NCBI RefSeq assembly: GCF_052060015.1
Contig: NZ_JBPODZ010000001.1
Coordinates: 434,001-498,000, forward strand
Length of the DNA: 64,000 nt
Direction: 5' to 3'
Origin: Arhodomonas sp052060015
GTDB lineage: Bacteria > Pseudomonadota > Gammaproteobacteria > Nitrococcales > Nitrococcaceae
This document shows, one piece after another, positions 40,106-48,369 of this stretch. Numbering within the stretch: the stretch's first letter is position 1; every line of letters starts with the position of its first letter. The translations under genes and the position numbers were made by a program. Below the pieces are notes generated by a model. That model saw nothing but the letters and a program-made list of their open reading frames with translations. It was not told the origin of the DNA and ran no database searches.

Positions 40106-41436
40106 CCGTTGCCGTCGTCGTCGGCGCGGCGATCGAGGGCTTGGCGCCATTCCATGAGCTCGCGGAAGCGCCGTTCTTGGCCCTGATCGCGGGGGTGAAA
40201 GAAACCCCCGTAAGGCAGATCCTCCGGCCAGCAGTCGTGGCCGCTGCCCGCGGGGTAGGCGGAAGGCTCGTCGTGGGCATAACGGTAGCCGCTACCATGG
40301 CCGAGCTCCTTCATCAGCCGGGTCGGGGCATTACGCAGATACAGCGGCACCGTGAAGTCCGGGTGCTCGCGCACAAAGGCCTGTGCGGCCTTCCACGCGC
40401 GGTCGATGGCGTTGCTCTTGGGGGCGACGGCTAGGTGGATGGCGGCGTGGGCTAGCGCCCGCTGCCCCTCATAATCACCAAGGCGCAAATAGGCATCCCA
40501 GGCCGCCATGACCAGGGGGAGTGCCCGCGGGTCGGTATTGCCCACGTCCTCGGAGGCGATGGCGGCGAGGCGCCGGGCAATGTCCAGCGGGTCGCCGCCG
40601 CCGTCTATGAAGCGCGCGATATACAGCAGCGCCGCATCCGGCCGCGAGGAACGCACCGACTTGTGCACGGCGGAGAGCAGGTCGTAATATGCATCACCCT
40701 GCTTGTCGAAGGCGCTCGCATGATGGCCGAGGACGTCCGCGAGGGCGTCCTCGTCCAGCCGCTCGCCGTCCCCCTCGGGCCAAGTGAAATCCGCGGCGCT
40801 CTCCAGCAGCCCCAGCGCCCGACGGGCGTCTCCGCCTGCCGCCCGCGCGATTCGCTGCAGCACCTCGGTAGCGGCGCGGAGACGGCGCTGCCCCAGCCCC
40901 CGCCGATCATCGGCGAGGGCGTGCTCGAGGACCGCGACGAGGTCGCCTTCGTCGAGGGGCTTGAGCACGTAGACCCGGGCACGGGAGAGCAGGGCGGAGT
41001 TCACCTCGAAGGAGGGGTTCTCCGTGGTCGCGCCGATGAGTGTCAGCAGCCCGGATTCCACGTGGGGCAGCAGGGCGTCCTGTTGGGCCTTGTTGAGCCG
41101 GTGGATCTCATCGAGGAAGAGCACGGTGGGCGTGGCGGGGGCAGCCCGGGCCCGATCCACGGCTGCGCGGATCTCACGGACCCCGGCCATCACCGCCGAC
41201 ATCCGCTCCAGCCGCGCGCCGGAGGCGGCGGCCAGGATTTCGGCCAGGGTGGTCTTGCCGGTGCCCGGTGGGCCCCACAGGATCATGGATTGCAACCGGC
41301 GGGCCTCGGCCATCCGGCGCAGGGGCTTGCCCGGGCCGACCAGGTGGGCCTGCCCGGCGAAGTCGTCCAGCGACTCCGGGCGCATGCGGTGGGCCAGGGG
41401 CTGATGCTCCGCGGTGGTGTGCTCGAACAGATCCAT
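40087..41436 (-). CDS. rarA: Replication-associated recombination protein A (MgsA)
   Basis: A 449-residue AAA+ ATPase of the RarA/Mgs1/WRNIP1 family acting at stalled forks. Walker A is GPPGTGKTT (about residues 50-58), Walker B LFLDEIHRLNKAQQ, sensor 1 IGATTENPSFEVN, and the C-terminal tetramerisation region has SAFDKQGDAYYDLLSAVHKSVRSSRPDAA, cited here by DKQGDAYYDLLSA and HKSVR, plus LPLYLRNAPT-like VPLYLRNAPTRLMKE. The ATG at 41436 gives the family length; a TTG further upstream is rejected. The 3' end overlaps lolA by 19 bases on the other strand. Confidence 0.95.
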   Translation of the reverse strand: MDLFEHTTAEHQPLAHRMRPESLDDFAGQAHLVGPGKPLRRMAEARRLQSMILWGPPGTGKTTLAEILAAASGARLERMSAVMAGVREIRAAVDRARAAPATPTVLFLDEIHRLNKAQQDALLPHVESGLLTLIGATTENPSFEVNSALLSRARVYVLKPLDEGDLVAVLEHALADDRRGLGQRRLRAATEVLQRIARAAGGDARRALGLLESAADFTWPEGDGERLDEDALADVLGHHASAFDKQGDAYYDLLSAVHKSVRSSRPDAALLYIARFIDGGGDPLDIARRLAAIASEDVGNTDPRALPLVMAAWDAYLRLGDYEGQRALAHAAIHLAVAPKSNAIDRAWKAAQAFVREHPDFTVPLYLRNAPTRLMKELGHGSGYRYAHDEPSAYPAGSGHDCWPEDLPYGGFFHPRDQGQERRFRELMEWRQALDRRADDDGNGQEEES

Positions 41437-41564
41437 GGGATGGCACTCTACCGCGGTGCTCGGAGGACGCAAGCCTTCGCCCGCGGGCCTTGTGCCGGTA
41501 CAATCCCCGCCTATGCCGGGATCAGGGGTAGCGGGATTGGACAGGCACCCAGTGGCAGGCAGGG

Positions 41565-41942
41565 ATGTGGGTTGAGGCCTCCGCCGTGGCGGTGGGGGGC
41601 GCGGCCGGCGCGGTGTTGCGCTTTCTCCTCACCCGCGGGATGACCTACTGGCTCGGGCACGGCTTCCCGTGGGGGACGCTGGCGGTCAATGTCCTCGGCA
41701 GCCTGTTGCTGGGGGTGCTGTTCGTCATTGCCGTGGAGCGCGGGGGCGTGCCGTTATTGTGGCGCGCCGGGCTCATGGTGGGGCTGTTCGGCGCGTTCAC
41801 CACGTTCTCCACTTTCTCCGTGGACACAATGGTGTTGCTGGAAGACGGGGCACCGGTGCGGGCGTTGGCCAATGTGCTGGCCAACGTGACGGCCTGCCTG
41901 ATCGCTGCATGGGTGGGTCTGCGCCTCGCGCGAGTGTTGTGA
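41565..41942 (+). CDS. crcB: Fluoride channel CrcB (Fluc)
   Basis: A 125-residue membrane protein with four helices that works as an antiparallel dimer to export fluoride. Family marks are GGAAGAVLRFLLTRG, GTLAVNVLGSLLLG with the pore Asn, and GLFGAFTTFSTFSVDT, the phenylalanine and sodium-binding motif. I looked for a fluoride riboswitch in the 128 bases upstream and did not see its conserved core. The next gene, serS, starts 23 bases after. Confidence 0.93.
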   Translation: MWVEASAVAVGGAAGAVLRFLLTRGMTYWLGHGFPWGTLAVNVLGSLLLGVLFVIAVERGGVPLLWRAGLMVGLFGAFTTFSTFSVDTMVLLEDGAPVRALANVLANVTACLIAAWVGLRLARVL

Positions 41943-41965
41943 ACGGATAGGATAAAGGTCGATCT

Positions 41966-43240
41966 ATGCTGGATGTGAAGGCGTTGCGCGCGGATCCGGA
42001 GGGTGTGGCCGCCGGGCTGCGGCGACGTGGCTACGAGCTCGATGTGGCGCGTTATCGCGCCCTCGACGAGCGGCGCCGGGAGCTGCAGGTTCAGACCCAG
42101 GAGCTGCAAAACGAGCGGCGCACCCGCTCCAAGGCGATCGGTGCCGCCAAGGCCCGGGGTGAAGATATCCAGCCATTGCTCGACGAGGTGGCAGACCTCG
42201 GTGACCGGGTGCAGGCCGCCGAGGACGCGCTGGCGGAGGTCCAGGCGGAGCTCCACGACATCCATATGGGGATGCCCAATCTGCCCCATGCAGACGTGCC
42301 TGAAGGCGCCGACGAATCGGACAATGTCGTCGAGCGGTATTGGGGCGAGCCGCCGGCGTTCGAGTTCACCCCCCGTGACCATGTGGACCTGGGGGCGCAG
42401 GCCAACGGCATGGATTTCGAGGCCGCGGCCCGCCTGGCCGCCGCCCGGTTCGTGGTGCTGCGCGGTGCCGTGGCGCGGCTGCACCGCGCCCTCGCGGGCT
42501 ACATGCTCGACGTACAGACCCGGGAGCACGGTTACCAAGAGGTCTACGTGCCGTATCTGGTTTCCCCGCAGACCCTGGAGGGCACCGGCCAGCTCCCGAA
42601 GTTCGGGGACGACCTGTTCGCCATCGCCGGCGAGCACTCCCTGTATCTCATCCCGACCGCTGAGGTGCCGGTCACCAACCTGGCCGGGGCGCAGATCCTC
42701 GAGGCGGATGCGCTGCCGATGAAGATGGTGGCCCAGACGCCGTGCTTTCGCTCGGAGGCCGGTTCCTACGGCAAGGACACCCGGGGCATGATCCGCCAGC
42801 ACCAGTTCGAGAAGGTGGAGCTGGTGCAGGTCACCCGACCGGAGGATTCCTATGCCGCGCTGGAGGAGCTCACCGGCCACGCCGAGCGCATCCTCCGCGA
42901 GCTGGGTCTGGCCTATCGGGTGGTGACCCTGTGCACCGGAGACATGGGCTTCGCCGCGGCCAAGACCTACGACCTGGAGGTCTGGTTGCCGGGGCAGCAG
43001 GCCTATCGCGAGATCTCCTCCTGCAGCAATACCGCGGCCTTCCAGGCCCGGCGCATGCAGGCGCGCTGGCGGAACCCGGAGACGGGCAAGCCGGAGCCGG
43101 TGCATACCCTCAATGGGTCGGGGTTGGCGGTGGGGCGGTGCCTGATCGCGGTGCTGGAGAACTACCAGGAGGCCGACGGTCGGGTGCGGCTGCCGGAGGT
43201 GCTCAGACCGTACTTCGATGGGGCGGAGTACCTCGGCTGA
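41966..43240 (+). CDS. serS: Seryl-tRNA synthetase
   Basis: A 424-residue class II synthetase. The N-terminal long coiled-coil arm that contacts the tRNA extra arm covers about 28-105 (RYRALDERRRELQVQTQEL onward). The catalytic domain has motif 2 in CFRSEAGSYGKDTRGMIRQHQF and motif 3 in HTLNGSGLAVGRCLIAVLENYQ, cited by SEAGSYGKDTRG and NGSGLAVGR. ATG 41966 is preceded by GATAAAGG. It closes the crcB-serS pair and lies tail to tail with the Smr gene. Confidence 0.97.
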   Translation: MLDVKALRADPEGVAAGLRRRGYELDVARYRALDERRRELQVQTQELQNERRTRSKAIGAAKARGEDIQPLLDEVADLGDRVQAAEDALAEVQAELHDIHMGMPNLPHADVPEGADESDNVVERYWGEPPAFEFTPRDHVDLGAQANGMDFEAAARLAAARFVVLRGAVARLHRALAGYMLDVQTREHGYQEVYVPYLVSPQTLEGTGQLPKFGDDLFAIAGEHSLYLIPTAEVPVTNLAGAQILEADALPMKMVAQTPCFRSEAGSYGKDTRGMIRQHQFEKVELVQVTRPEDSYAALEELTGHAERILRELGLAYRVVTLCTGDMGFAAAKTYDLEVWLPGQQAYREISSCSNTAAFQARRMQARWRNPETGKPEPVHTLNGSGLAVGRCLIAVLENYQEADGRVRLPEVLRPYFDGAEYLG

Positions 43241-43246
43241 GCACCT

Positions 43247-43789
43247 TCAGCCACCGACAAGCACGTAGACCGCCCCGGTGCCGCCGTCGACCCGGCGAGC
43301 CGAGCAGAAGGCGAGGACGTCGTCGCGCTGGCGCAGCCAGCGGTCGACGCGCCCCTTGAGCACCGGACCATCGTTACCCGATCGCCGTCCCTTGCCGTGG
43401 ATCACCCGCACGCAGCGGATGCCGCGCAGGTGGCACTCGGCGAGGAACTCCCGAAGCGCGCCGGATGCCTCCCCAACGGTCATGCCGTGGAGGTCGATCT
43501 CCCCCTGGACCGCGTACTGGCCGCGGCGCAATCGGCGCAGGACCTGCCGATGGACGTCCCTGCGGAGGTAGCTCAGCGCCTCGCCGCGCTCGGCACCAAG
43601 GTCGGCATCGTCCAGCGGTGGGCGCAGCAGCTCGTCCATGACCTGGTCATTGTCCGCCATGCGTTGGCGCGGTACCGGCCGCGGGCGCGGTCGGTAGAGC
43701 TCGCGTCGGCCGTGCTCGCGCAGGCGGCGCACGTCACGCATGGCCTCCCGAAAGGCGTTGCTGTCCGAGTCGCGGTCCCCGTTGTACAC
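43247..43789 (-). CDS. Smr-domain protein (SmrA/SmrB-like)
   Basis: A 180-residue protein with an unstructured basic N-terminal half (residues 1-95) and a C-terminal Smr domain (98-180). The signature motifs are EIDLHGMTVGEA with DLHG and VRVIHGKGRRS with HGKG, joined by the usual spacing. Smr domains are nucleases; E. coli SmrB cuts mRNA at collided ribosomes. Which Smr type this is cannot be settled from sequence. It is divergent from surE and convergent with serS. Confidence 0.9.
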   Translation of the reverse strand: MYNGDRDSDSNAFREAMRDVRRLREHGRRELYRPRPRPVPRQRMADNDQVMDELLRPPLDDADLGAERGEALSYLRRDVHRQVLRRLRRGQYAVQGEIDLHGMTVGEASGALREFLAECHLRGIRCVRVIHGKGRRSGNDGPVLKGRVDRWLRQRDDVLAFCSARRVDGGTGAVYVLVGG

Positions 43790-43891
43790 GACGCCCTCCC
43801 GGTTTCGCGGCTAGGGTCTACTGGGCCCTTGGCGCGTATGCTACCCGGGCGATGCCCTGCTGTGCCAGCTGGATAGCCGGCTTCGTGAAGG

Positions 43892-43897
43892 TATACT
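43892..43897 (+). promoter_or_regulatory. Candidate -10 of the surE-pcm-yqaA-nlpD run
   Basis: TATACT at 43892-43897 is close to the consensus -10; CTGGAT 17 bases upstream would be a poor -35. Transcription would begin near 43904, about 20 bases before surE. Confidence 0.4.
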
Positions 43898-43925
43898 GTG
43901 GCATTTCCGGCGCCATGGGGGGAGC

Positions 43926-44675
43926 ATGCGCATTCTGCTGAGCAACGATGATGGCTACCGTGCCACCGGGCTGCGGACACTGGCGGAGGCGGTGGGCCGT
44001 CACGGCGAGGTGGTGGTGGTAGCCCCGGAGCGCGACCGCAGCGGCGCCTCCAACTCGCTGACCCTCGACGTTCCCCTGCGGGTCTGGCCCGTGCGGGAGG
44101 GGGTCTTCCGGGTGGAGGGCACGCCCACGGATTGTGTCCATCTCGCGGTCACCGGGCTGCTCGACCCGGAGCCGGACATGGTGATCTCGGGGATCAACGC
44201 CGGTGGCAATCTGGGCGATGACGTGCTCTATAGCGGCACCGTGGCGGCGGCCACTGAGGGGCGACACCTGGGGCTGCCCGCCATCGCTATTTCCCTGGCG
44301 GGGGAGGAGCCGACGCACTACGCCACGGCGGCCCGGGTCGCCGAGCGCCTGCTCGAGCGCCTGCGCCACGATCCCCTCCCCGCGGACACCATTCTCAACG
44401 TGAACGTGCCGGATTGCCCCTGGGAGGGCCTCCGGGGCTTCGAGGCCACGCGGTTGGGGCAGCGGCACCGCGCCGAGCCGGTGGTCCGCGACCAGGACCC
44501 CCGCGGTCGCCCCATCTACTGGATCGGGCCGCCCGGTGATGCCGACGATGTCGGCCCCGGGACCGACTTCAACGCGGTTCGCCGGGGTTACGTATCGATA
44601 ACGCCCTTGCAGGTGGACCTGACGCGTTACCAGGCCCTGGAGCAGATCGCCGGCTGGCTCGGGGGGCTGGCGTGA
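43926..44675 (+). CDS. surE: 5'/3'-nucleotidase SurE
   Basis: A 249-residue survival-protein phosphatase acting on nucleoside monophosphates, with the metal site LLSNDDGYRATGL (Asp8, Asp9), SGASNSLTLDVPLRV, and ISGINAGGNLGDDVLYSGTVAAATEG cited by GINAGGNLGDDV. The C-terminal SITPLQVDLTRYQAL is typical. It begins a four-gene run toward rpoS whose members overlap by stop/start codons; surE ends in GTGA, where GTG starts pcm. Such runs couple stationary-phase repair genes to rpoS. Confidence 0.96.
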   Translation: MRILLSNDDGYRATGLRTLAEAVGRHGEVVVVAPERDRSGASNSLTLDVPLRVWPVREGVFRVEGTPTDCVHLAVTGLLDPEPDMVISGINAGGNLGDDVLYSGTVAAATEGRHLGLPAIAISLAGEEPTHYATAARVAERLLERLRHDPLPADTILNVNVPDCPWEGLRGFEATRLGQRHRAEPVVRDQDPRGRPIYWIGPPGDADDVGPGTDFNAVRRGYVSITPLQVDLTRYQALEQIAGWLGGLA

Positions 44676-45340
44676 GCAACGGGCAGCAGCGCCGGGGCAT
44701 AGGGATGACCTCCGAGCGCACCCGCGAGCGCCTGGTCCGTCGCCTCGCGAACGCGGGCATCCGTGACCCAAGGGTCCTGAACGCCATGCGCCGCGTACCG
44801 CGCCATCTCTTCGTCGACGAGGCCCTGGCGAGCCGGGCCTATGAGGACACCGCGCTCCCCATCGGCCACGGCCAGACCATCTCCCAGCCCCATGTGGTGG
44901 CGCGGATGACGGAAGTCCTGCTCGGCGACGGCGACCCGCCGGCCAAGGTCCTGGAGATCGGCACCGGCTGTGGCTACCAGACCGCGGTGCTCGCCACGCT
45001 GGTGGAGCGGGTGTTCACCATCGAACGAATCCGCGGGCTCTACAGCCGTGCCAATGGCCACCTCCGCGAGCTCGGCGTGCACAACGTCCGACAGCGCCTC
45101 GGTGACGGCTACCTGGGCTGGCCGACAGAGGCCCCCTTCGACGGGATCCTGCTGACCGCTGCCCCGCCGTACGTCCCCGAGGGGCTGCTGGCGCAACTGG
45201 CCCCCCAGGGACGCCTGGTGGCGCCGGTGGGTGAGCCCGGTGCCCAGGCCCTGCGGCTACTGATCCGCGGGGATGAGGGCATCGAGGCCCGGGATCTGGC
45301 GCCGGTGAGTTTCGTGGCGATGCAGGAAGGGCTGCCGTGA
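44672..45340 (+). CDS. pcm: Protein-L-isoaspartate O-methyltransferase
   Basis: A 222-residue SAM-dependent repair enzyme that methylates isoaspartyl residues in ageing proteins. Motif I is VLEIGTGCGYQTAVLATLV, preceded by the substrate loop ALPIGHGQTISQPHVVARM. Further motifs are FDGILLTAAPPYVPEGLLAQL and GRLVAPVG. The GTG start overlaps the surE stop as GTGA, and pcm itself ends as GTGA with yqaA. It is slightly longer than the E. coli enzyme because of an N-terminal extension (SNGQQRRGIGMTSERTRERL); an internal ATG at 44705 is an alternative start. Confidence 0.96.
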   Translation: MSNGQQRRGIGMTSERTRERLVRRLANAGIRDPRVLNAMRRVPRHLFVDEALASRAYEDTALPIGHGQTISQPHVVARMTEVLLGDGDPPAKVLEIGTGCGYQTAVLATLVERVFTIERIRGLYSRANGHLRELGVHNVRQRLGDGYLGWPTEAPFDGILLTAAPPYVPEGLLAQLAPQGRLVAPVGEPGAQALRLLIRGDEGIEARDLAPVSFVAMQEGLP

Positions 45341-45918
45341 GCCACCTGTTCAGCCGGCTTTATGAGCGGACGCTGCAGTGGGCAAGGCATCGCCACGCCG
45401 TATGGCTACTCGGGCTGTTGAGCTTCTCGGAATCGTCGTTCTTTCCGGTGCCGCCCGATGTGATGCTCGCCCCCATGGTGCTCGCACGGCCGACGCGCTG
45501 GTTGCAGCTCGCCGGGATCACTACCCTGGCCTCGGTGGCCGGCGGGGTATTGGGTTACCTGATCGGTGTGTTCGCCCTGGAGCTGGTAGAGCCGCTGATC
45601 CTCGAGCTTGGATACTGGGGCTCCTACGAGACGGCCCGGGAGTGGTTCGTGCGCTGGGGTTTCTGGGTGGTGCTGCTTGCCGGCTTCTCACCCATTCCCT
45701 ACAAGATCTTCACCATTGCCGCCGGGGCCATGGCGTTGGCGCTCGTGCCGTTCGTGCTCGCCTCTGCGGTCGGGCGTGGCGCGCGCTTTGTCCTGGTCGC
45801 GCTGCTCGTTGCCTGGGGGGGACCGAGGGTTGAGCCTTGGTTGCATACCTATATCGACCGTATCGGCTGGATGAGCGTCGCGGTGGCGGTCGTGGCCGTG
45901 GCACTGTTGCAGCTTTGA
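45337..45918 (+). CDS. yqaA: YqaA-family membrane protein (DedA/SNARE-associated)
   Basis: A 193-residue inner-membrane protein with about four helices, of the YqaA branch of the VTT/DedA group. The segment SFSESSFFPVPPDVMLAPMVL and the re-entrant GYLIGVFALELVEP with GFSPIPYKIFTIAAGAM are family marks. DedA-type proteins are thought to move lipids or act in proton-coupled processes; YqaA's task is not settled. GTG 45337 overlaps the pcm stop and the 3' end overlaps nlpD at TTGA. Confidence 0.9.
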   Translation: MSHLFSRLYERTLQWARHRHAVWLLGLLSFSESSFFPVPPDVMLAPMVLARPTRWLQLAGITTLASVAGGVLGYLIGVFALELVEPLILELGYWGSYETAREWFVRWGFWVVLLAGFSPIPYKIFTIAAGAMALALVPFVLASAVGRGARFVLVALLVAWGGPRVEPWLHTYIDRIGWMSVAVAVVAVALLQL

Positions 45919-46652
45919 TCCGCGCCTTGCTGGTGGCGGCGCTGCTGGTGGTAAGTGGCTGCGCCGAATTCGACTATGGGCAAGGTGCACGAGGGTCGAA
46001 GCCGCCGGCGGTCTACCGCGTCCAGCAGGGCGACACCCTCTACGAGATCGCGGTCCGGTATGGCCTGGACTACCGCCGGGTGGCCCGCTGGAACGGGCTG
46101 TCACCGCCCTATACCATCTACCCGGGCCAGCGGCTCAGCCTCCGCCCCAGCGCCGGTGGCGGCACCAGCGCGGCCCAGCGCCGCTCCGATGACGGTGCGC
46201 CGGAACCGGCCGCCCCGGCGGATCGCCGGGCGGAATCGGAGCCGCGGCCGGCGGGGGGCGATGCCGAGGCGGCGGAACCGCCCGGCGGCTGGCAATGGCC
46301 GCTCGGCGGATCGGTGCTCAGCGGATACCGTGCCAGCGCCAATGGACGGCAGGGTATCACCATCGGCGCCGAGGACGGCGAGGCGGTACGGGCCGCCGCA
46401 CCCGGGCGGGTCGTCTACAGCGGTAGCGGGCTGCGCGGCTACGGTCGGCTGGTCATCGTCAAGCACAACGACGCCTTCCTAACGGCCTATGCCTACAACG
46501 ACGCGCTGCTGGTCGAGGAGGGTGCCAACGTCGATGCCGGGGAGCCCGTGGGTCGCCCCGGCCGCACTCCCGAGGGCGAGGAAGGCATCCATTTCGAGCT
46601 CCGGCGTCACGGCAAGCCCGTGAATCCCCTGGATTATCTCCCTGGCCGCTAG
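45915..46652 (+). CDS. nlpD: NlpD-type lipoprotein, LysM plus degenerate M23 domain
   Basis: A 245-residue outer-membrane lipoprotein that activates cell-wall amidases. The signal peptide ends in a lipobox LVVSGC with lipidated Cys16; a LysM domain follows at about 33-75 (YRVQQGDTLYEIAVRYGLD), then a low-complexity linker and a LytM/M23 domain at 130-245. The M23 active-site His and Asp are missing (ITIGAEDG where an active enzyme has HxxxD; TAYAYND where it has a HxH-type core), as in E. coli NlpD, so it should regulate rather than cut. No ATG fits; TTG 45915 overlaps the yqaA stop as TTGA and gives a complete signal peptide. rpoS follows. Confidence 0.9.
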   Translation: MIRALLVAALLVVSGCAEFDYGQGARGSKPPAVYRVQQGDTLYEIAVRYGLDYRRVARWNGLSPPYTIYPGQRLSLRPSAGGGTSAAQRRSDDGAPEPAAPADRRAESEPRPAGGDAEAAEPPGGWQWPLGGSVLSGYRASANGRQGITIGAEDGEAVRAAAPGRVVYSGSGLRGYGRLVIVKHNDAFLTAYAYNDALLVEEGANVDAGEPVGRPGRTPEGEEGIHFELRRHGKPVNPLDYLPGR

Positions 46653-46678
46653 GGCGCCGCCGGCCCCGGGGACCCCCG

Positions 46679-46707
46679 TTGCTTCGCCACCGCTGCAGGC
46701 ATATATT
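46679..46707 (+). promoter_or_regulatory. Candidate rpoS promoter
   Basis: TTGCTT at 46679-46684 and TATATT at 46702-46707 are 17 bases apart. The start would be near 46714, inside a TAACGATAACGATAA direct repeat, giving a leader of about 90 bases. Confidence 0.55.
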
Positions 46708-46765
46708 GGAGCCGTAACGATAACGATAAGCCCGTTTTCCGTGGACCATCGGGTTCCTAAACGTA

Positions 46766-46783
46766 CCGGCCCCAGCGGGCCGG
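46766..46783 (+). other. Hairpin just before the rpoS ribosome binding site
   Basis: CCGGCCC (46766-46772) and GGGCCGG (46777-46783) form a perfect seven-base stem with a CAGC loop. It lies eight bases before the strong ribosome binding site GGAGGAG (46791-46797) and could influence access to it. Confidence 0.4.
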
Positions 46784-46801
46784 CGGGCATGGAGGAGCAG
46801 C

Positions 46802-47821
46802 ATGGCGAGCAAACAGGCGCTGAGGGTCGATCCCGCAGCCATCGACGACGTGGAAGAGGATGCCGAGGCCGGGCTCGTCGTCGTCGCGGATAATGATCCG
46901 GCCACGGCCATCGAGGACACGGACGAGGAGATCAGAGAAGACGACACCACCGAGGTCGGCCGCCCCCGCAGGGGCGGCGAGTTGGACCACACCCTCGATC
47001 CCACCCAGTTATATCTCAACGAGATCGGATTCTCCCCCCTGTTGAGCGCCGAGGAGGAGGTGTACTACGCCCGGCGGGCCCAGCGCGGTTGTGCACGTTC
47101 GCGCCAGCGGATGATCGAGAGCAACCTGCGGCTGGTGGTGAAGATCGCCCGCCGCTATATGAACCGCGGCCTCGCCTTCCTCGACCTCATCGAGGAGGGG
47201 AATCTGGGGTTGATCCGCGCGGTGGAGAAGTTCGATCCGGAACGCGGTTTCCGCTTCTCCACCTATGCCACCTGGTGGATCCGCCAGACCATCGAGCGGG
47301 CGATCATGAATCAGACCCGCACCATCCGGCTGCCGATCCACGTCATCAAGGAGATCAACCAGTACCTGCGCACGGCGCGGCAACTCGTGCAACAGCTCGA
47401 CCACGAGCCCACCATCGAAGAGATCGCCCGTGCCATGGACCGACCCGTCGAGGACGTGCGCCGGATGATGGGACTCAACGAGGGAGTGACCTCCGTCGAC
47501 GTCCCCATCGGCCGGGAGGCGGATCGGGTGCTCCTCGACGCCATTCCCGACGAGACCAACCCGGATCCGTTCTCCGCCCTCGAGGATGATGATGTCCTCC
47601 ACCACCTGGACGCCTGGCTGGAGCAGCTCACCGAAAAGCAACAGGCGGTGGTGATGCGCCGCTTCGGGCTGCGCGGCTTCGAGAAGGCGACCCTGGAGGA
47701 GGTCGGCAACGAGATCGGGGTTACCCGCGAGCGGGTGCGTCAGATCCAGATCGACGCCCTGCGTAAGCTCCGTGACGTCATGGAGCGAGCGGGCTTTTCC
47801 CAGGAGACGGTGTTCGGCTGA
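46802..47821 (+). CDS. rpoS: RNA polymerase sigma factor RpoS
   Basis: A 339-residue sigma-70-family factor for stationary phase and general stress. A long acidic N-terminal stretch (residues 1-60) precedes region 1.2 (DPTQLYLNEIGFSPLLSAEEE), region 2 (NLRLVVKIARRYMNRGLAFLDLIEEGNLGLIRAVEKFD, cited by LDLIEEGNLGLIRAVEKFD, and FSTYATWWIRQTIERAI), region 3 (RTIRLPIHVIKEINQYLR) and region 4 (LEEVGNEIGVTRERVRQIQ). The missing region 1.1 and non-conserved insert separate it from RpoD. ATG 46802 follows GGAGGAG. The nlpD-rpoS order supports the call. A hairpin follows the stop by about 16 bases. Confidence 0.96.
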   Translation: MASKQALRVDPAAIDDVEEDAEAGLVVVADNDPATAIEDTDEEIREDDTTEVGRPRRGGELDHTLDPTQLYLNEIGFSPLLSAEEEVYYARRAQRGCARSRQRMIESNLRLVVKIARRYMNRGLAFLDLIEEGNLGLIRAVEKFDPERGFRFSTYATWWIRQTIERAIMNQTRTIRLPIHVIKEINQYLRTARQLVQQLDHEPTIEEIARAMDRPVEDVRRMMGLNEGVTSVDVPIGREADRVLLDAIPDETNPDPFSALEDDDVLHHLDAWLEQLTEKQQAVVMRRFGLRGFEKATLEEVGNEIGVTRERVRQIQIDALRKLRDVMERAGFSQETVFG

Positions 47822-47825
47822 GCCC

Positions 47826-48197
47826 TCAGCGCAGCAGGAGGGCGGCGGTGACCCGCCGCCCCTCCGCCATGAGGATGTTGTAGGTGCGACAGGCAGCGGC
47901 GGTGTCCATCACTTCCATGCCGATGCCGCGCTCCAGCACCGCCAGCATGACCGCACGCGAGGGGAAGCGCTGGGTCTCGCCGGTGCCGAGGAGCACCACC
48001 TCCGGCTCCAGGGCCAGTACGGGGTCGAAATGCTCCCGGGCAAGCTCCTCGAAGCGCTGGGGCGGCCACTGCGCGTCCAGCGCCTCCGGCGCGAGCACCA
48101 GGCTGGTGGTGTAGCTCGTCTCGTTTACAACGATGCGGCCGGCATCATACCCTCGGATGCGGTAGCTGCCGTCGCCCCGTTCCTCGGTCAGTTTCAT
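47826..48197 (-). CDS. Mth938-like domain protein (DUF498)
   Basis: A 123-residue soluble protein of the Mth938/DUF498 family, related to the mitochondrial complex I assembly factor NDUFAF3; the bacterial role is unknown. The recognisable part is YDAGRIVVNETSYTTSLVL, LEPEVVLLGTGETQRFPS and GIGMEVMDTAAACRTYNIL at about residues 15-105, the fold core. The ATG at 48197 is chosen for the family-typical start (MKLTEERGDGSYRIRGYD). It is convergent with rpoS, stops four bases from it, and is divergent from alaC. Confidence 0.88.
   Translation of the reverse strand: MKLTEERGDGSYRIRGYDAGRIVVNETSYTTSLVLAPEALDAQWPPQRFEELAREHFDPVLALEPEVVLLGTGETQRFPSRAVMLAVLERGIGMEVMDTAAACRTYNILMAEGRRVTAALLLR
47838..47865 (+). 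terminator. Strong hairpin after rpoS, terminator-like
   Basis: GGGCGGCGG at 47840-47848 pairs perfectly with CCGCCGCCC at 47853-47861 around a TGAC loop, and flanking bases extend the stem. It lies just after rpoS, inside the 3' end of the opposite Mth938 gene. No T-run follows. Confidence 0.3.
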
Positions 48198-48249
48198 GGG
48201 CGAACAATAGCCCAGTGCCCCCGATGGCGACAAGGGCGGCGGGCGTCAA

Positions 48250-48278
48250 TTGACAGCTCCCGGCGCCGCCAGTAGCTT
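48250..48278 (+). promoter_or_regulatory. Candidate promoter of alaC-hom-thrC
   Basis: A perfect TTGACA at 48250-48255 is followed after 17 bases by TAGCTT at 48273-48278. The leader of about 85 bases to alaC contains GC-rich inverted repeats (GGCGCC copies at 48319-48336). No Thr-rich leader peptide is seen. Confidence 0.4.
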
Positions 48279-48369
48279 TTACCGTCTGCTGTCCGCACGC
48301 GATTCCGCTCGCCCGCGGGCGCCGCCGCGAGGCGCCGCCGGGGCGGCACAACCATCACAGGGGCCCGAG

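Noticed and set aside
41437..41564. Possible fluoride riboswitch before crcB.
   Set aside because: The conserved core of the crcB RNA could not be found in these bases.
48250..48369. A Thr attenuator with leader peptide before alaC-hom-thrC.
   Set aside because: The only frame is continuous with alaC and contains no Thr/Ile run; the GC-rich repeats lack a T-run.
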